DNA of 14,196 nt from Prado023 sp049688395 (GTDB lineage: Bacteria > Actinomycetota > Actinomycetes > S36-B12 > CAIYMF01). How positions within the stretch are numbered: the stretch's first letter is position 1; every line of letters begins with the position of its first letter. The notes beneath the pieces were generated by a model, which did no database searches, was not told the DNA's origin, and worked only from the letters and a program-made list of their open reading frames with translations. Shown here in pieces: positions 12,525-14,196 of the stretch. The stretch spans positions 1-14,196 of the forward strand of contig JBAVKQ010000328.1 of NCBI GenBank assembly GCA_049688395.1. Direction: 5' to 3'. A program made the position numbers and the translations under genes.

Positions 12525-14188
12525 GTGCAGTGGTGGAAGCCGGAGGCAAGGGCGCCGGCTGGGTGGATGACCGGTTGGGCAACTCCAACTTCCTGCGGCG
12601 CAGCTTGAACAAGGTGTTCCCGGACCACTGGTCGTTCATGCTCGGCGAGATCGCGCTGTACTCCTTCATCATCATCCTGCTCACCGGGGTCTACCTGACC
12701 CTGTGGTTCAAGCCGTCGATGATCGAGATCGTCTACGACGGGTCCTACGCCCCGCTCAAGGGCGTGAAGATGAGCGAGTCGATGGCCTCGACGCTCGACA
12801 TCTCCTTCGACGTCCGCGGCGGCCTGCTGATCCGTCAGATCCACCACATGGCCGCGCTGTTCTTCGTGGCCGCGATCGCGATCCACCTGCTGCGAGTGTT
12901 CTTCACCGGCGCGTTCCGCAAGCCCCGTGAGCTCAACTGGGTGATCGGCGTCGTGCTGTTCCTGCTCGCGGTGGCCGCCGGCTTCTCCGGCTACTCACTG
13001 CCTGACGACCTGCTCTCGGGCACCGGGGTGCGGATCACCCAGGGCATCATCCAGGCGAGCCCGGTCATCGGCACCTGGTTGTCGTTCCTGTTGTTCAACG
13101 GGGAGTTCCCGGGCACCGACTTCATCCCGCGGCTCTACAGCCTGCACATCCTGCTGATCCCGGGGCTGATCCTGGCCCTGGTCACCGCGCACCTGATGAT
13201 GGTCTGGTACCAGAAGCACACCCAGTTCCCCGGCCCGGGGCGCACCAACGACAACGTCGTCGGCTACCCGCTGATGCCGGTCTACATGGCCAAGGCCGGT
13301 GGTTTCTTCTTCGTGGTGTTCGGTGTGATCGTCGCCCTCTCGGGCATCTTCCAGATCAACCCGGTGTGGGCCTATGGGCCCTACATGCCCGATCAGGTGA
13401 CCGCGGGTTCCCAGCCGGACTGGTACGTCGGCTTCCTCGACGGCGCCCTGCGGCTCATGCCGGCCTGGGAGGTCAGTGCCTTCGGCCTGACGTTGACATT
13501 GAGCCTGATCGTCCCCGCGTTGGTCATCCCACCGCTGTTGTTGGTGCTGGTCGGGGCGTATCCATGGATCGAACGCTATGCAACGCGGGACAACTCCGAG
13601 CACCACCTGCTGGATCGTCCCCGCAACGCTCCCACCCGCACCGCGCTGGGCGCAGCAGTGGTGGCCTGGTACATCGTGCTGATGATCGGCGGCGGCAACG
13701 ACATCATCGCCTACAACTTCAACCTGAGCTTCAACTCGATGATCCGCGCCCTGCAGGTGCTGCTCTTCGTGGCTCCGGTGGTCACGTTCATCGTGACCAA
13801 GCGCTGGGCGATGGCGCTCCAGCGTCGTGACCGCGACATGCTGCTGCACGGCCGGGAGACCGGTCGGGTGCTGCGGCTGCCCAGCGGGGAGTTCCTCGAG
13901 ATCCACGAGCCGGTGGACGACGAGACCCGGGCCAAGATCATGTCGAAGACCGACCGCGAGCCCCTCGCGCTGCCGGAGGCCGTCGACGAGAACGGCGTGG
14001 CCAATCCTGCGTCGCGCAAGGACCGGGTCAGGGCCAAGGTCTCGGGATTCTTCTACGCGGACAACATCCCCCTGCCCACGCAGGAGGAGCTCGCCGAGGC
14101 CAACGCGCACATCGAGCACGAGCTGCACGACGCGGCGGAGTCCGGGTCCAAGGCTGCGGCCGAGATCGCGGGCCAGGGCCCGCACTAG
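12521..14188 (+). CDS. qcrB: Cytochrome b subunit of the bcc complex
   Basis: A 555-residue core subunit of complex III that oxidises menaquinol and carries the b hemes. Heme ligands are H108/H122 in helix 2 (14 apart) and H209/H224 in helix 4 (15 apart). The Qp site has PDWY (299-302) where mitochondrial proteins have PEWY, and GYSLPDDLLSGTGVRI forms the loop between the two heme helices. Beyond about residue 430 a hydrophilic tail of some 125 residues extends to the C-terminus, as in other actinobacterial QcrB proteins. The ATG overlaps the qcrA stop (12521-12524). The TAG at 14186-14188 is 8 bp from the window end, so any following gene or terminator is not visible. QcrB of mycobacteria is the target of telacebec. 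Confidence 0.97.
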   Translation: MSAVVEAGGKGAGWVDDRLGNSNFLRRSLNKVFPDHWSFMLGEIALYSFIIILLTGVYLTLWFKPSMIEIVYDGSYAPLKGVKMSESMASTLDISFDVRGGLLIRQIHHMAALFFVAAIAIHLLRVFFTGAFRKPRELNWVIGVVLFLLAVAAGFSGYSLPDDLLSGTGVRITQGIIQASPVIGTWLSFLLFNGEFPGTDFIPRLYSLHILLIPGLILALVTAHLMMVWYQKHTQFPGPGRTNDNVVGYPLMPVYMAKAGGFFFVVFGVIVALSGIFQINPVWAYGPYMPDQVTAGSQPDWYVGFLDGALRLMPAWEVSAFGLTLTLSLIVPALVIPPLLLVLVGAYPWIERYATRDNSEHHLLDRPRNAPTRTALGAAVVAWYIVLMIGGGNDIIAYNFNLSFNSMIRALQVLLFVAPVVTFIVTKRWAMALQRRDRDMLLHGRETGRVLRLPSGEFLEIHEPVDDETRAKIMSKTDREPLALPEAVDENGVANPASRKDRVRAKVSGFFYADNIPLPTQEELAEANAHIEHELHDAAESGSKAAAEIAGQGPH

Positions 14189-14196
14189 TCCGGCGA

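Noticed and set aside
14187..14196. The last 10 bases repeat inverted near 8369-8378
   Set aside because: The match is only about 10 bp in GC-rich sequence and stops there, unlike the 43-bp repeat at the left edge. Chance is sufficient.
1..14196. Mobile elements, CRISPR, tRNA/rRNA, toxin-antitoxin or defence system
   Set aside because: No transposase, integrase, regularly spaced repeats, cloverleaf or defence-type domain was seen on either strand. Nearly all bases are taken by recognised genes of a known respiratory locus.

Overview
The window is high-GC DNA with GTG starts, 4-nt start/stop overlaps and an actinobacterial respiratory gene set: a lipoprotein CtaC, the actinobacterium-specific CtaF, a di-heme QcrC and a three-helix Rieske QcrA. 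This places it in the Actinomycetota. I cannot assign an order. From memory, the order resembles the Mycobacterium tuberculosis locus from Rv2205c (glycerate kinase) to Rv2192c (trpD): glycerate kinase, HesB/ErpA, AdoK, ctaC, ctaF, qcrBAC, ctaE, trpD. Here ctaD is inside the cluster, and an aat gene plus a sulfur-transfer pair are inserted.

Layout. (1) 1-636: 3' part of a class II glycerate kinase gene. The first 43 bases are an exact inverted copy of 307-349 and look like an assembly or amplification chimera. (2) 667-1326 (minus): an uncharacterised three-helix membrane protein. (3) 1496-3691 (plus): erpA, adoK and aat. (4) 3631-5162 (minus): a cysteine desulfurase with a TusA-like sulfurtransferase translated from a 4-nt overlap; the TusA-like gene runs 61 bp into the end of aat on the other strand. 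(5) 5294-8294 (plus): ctaC-ctaD-ctaF, each junction a 4-nt overlap, closed by a strong hairpin at 8314-8347. (6) 8378-9924 (minus): an atypical receiver-domain protein whose stop overlaps the start of trpD. (7) 10061-14188 (plus): ctaE, qcrC, qcrA, qcrB, the last three joined by 4-nt overlaps.

Function. qcrCAB encode the menaquinol:cytochrome c oxidoreductase (complex III), and ctaC, ctaD, ctaE and ctaF the aa3-type oxidase (complex IV). In this phylum the two form a III2IV2 supercomplex, with the di-heme QcrC passing electrons directly to CuA of CtaC. ErpA and the desulfurase/TusA pair are Fe-S or sulfur-transfer functions beside a Rieske-dependent chain; a functional link is only inference. 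adoK (adenosine salvage), aat (N-degron tagging) and trpD (tryptophan synthesis) are metabolic or housekeeping neighbours.

I see no mobile element, CRISPR array, tRNA or rRNA, and no gene-free stretch above 300 bases. The window is mostly a well-known locus. The less explained parts are the receiver/trpD pair, the desulfurase/TusA pair with its proline-rich tail, several short candidate operators, a rare-codon patch over the Rieske cluster site, and the inverted repeat at the left edge.
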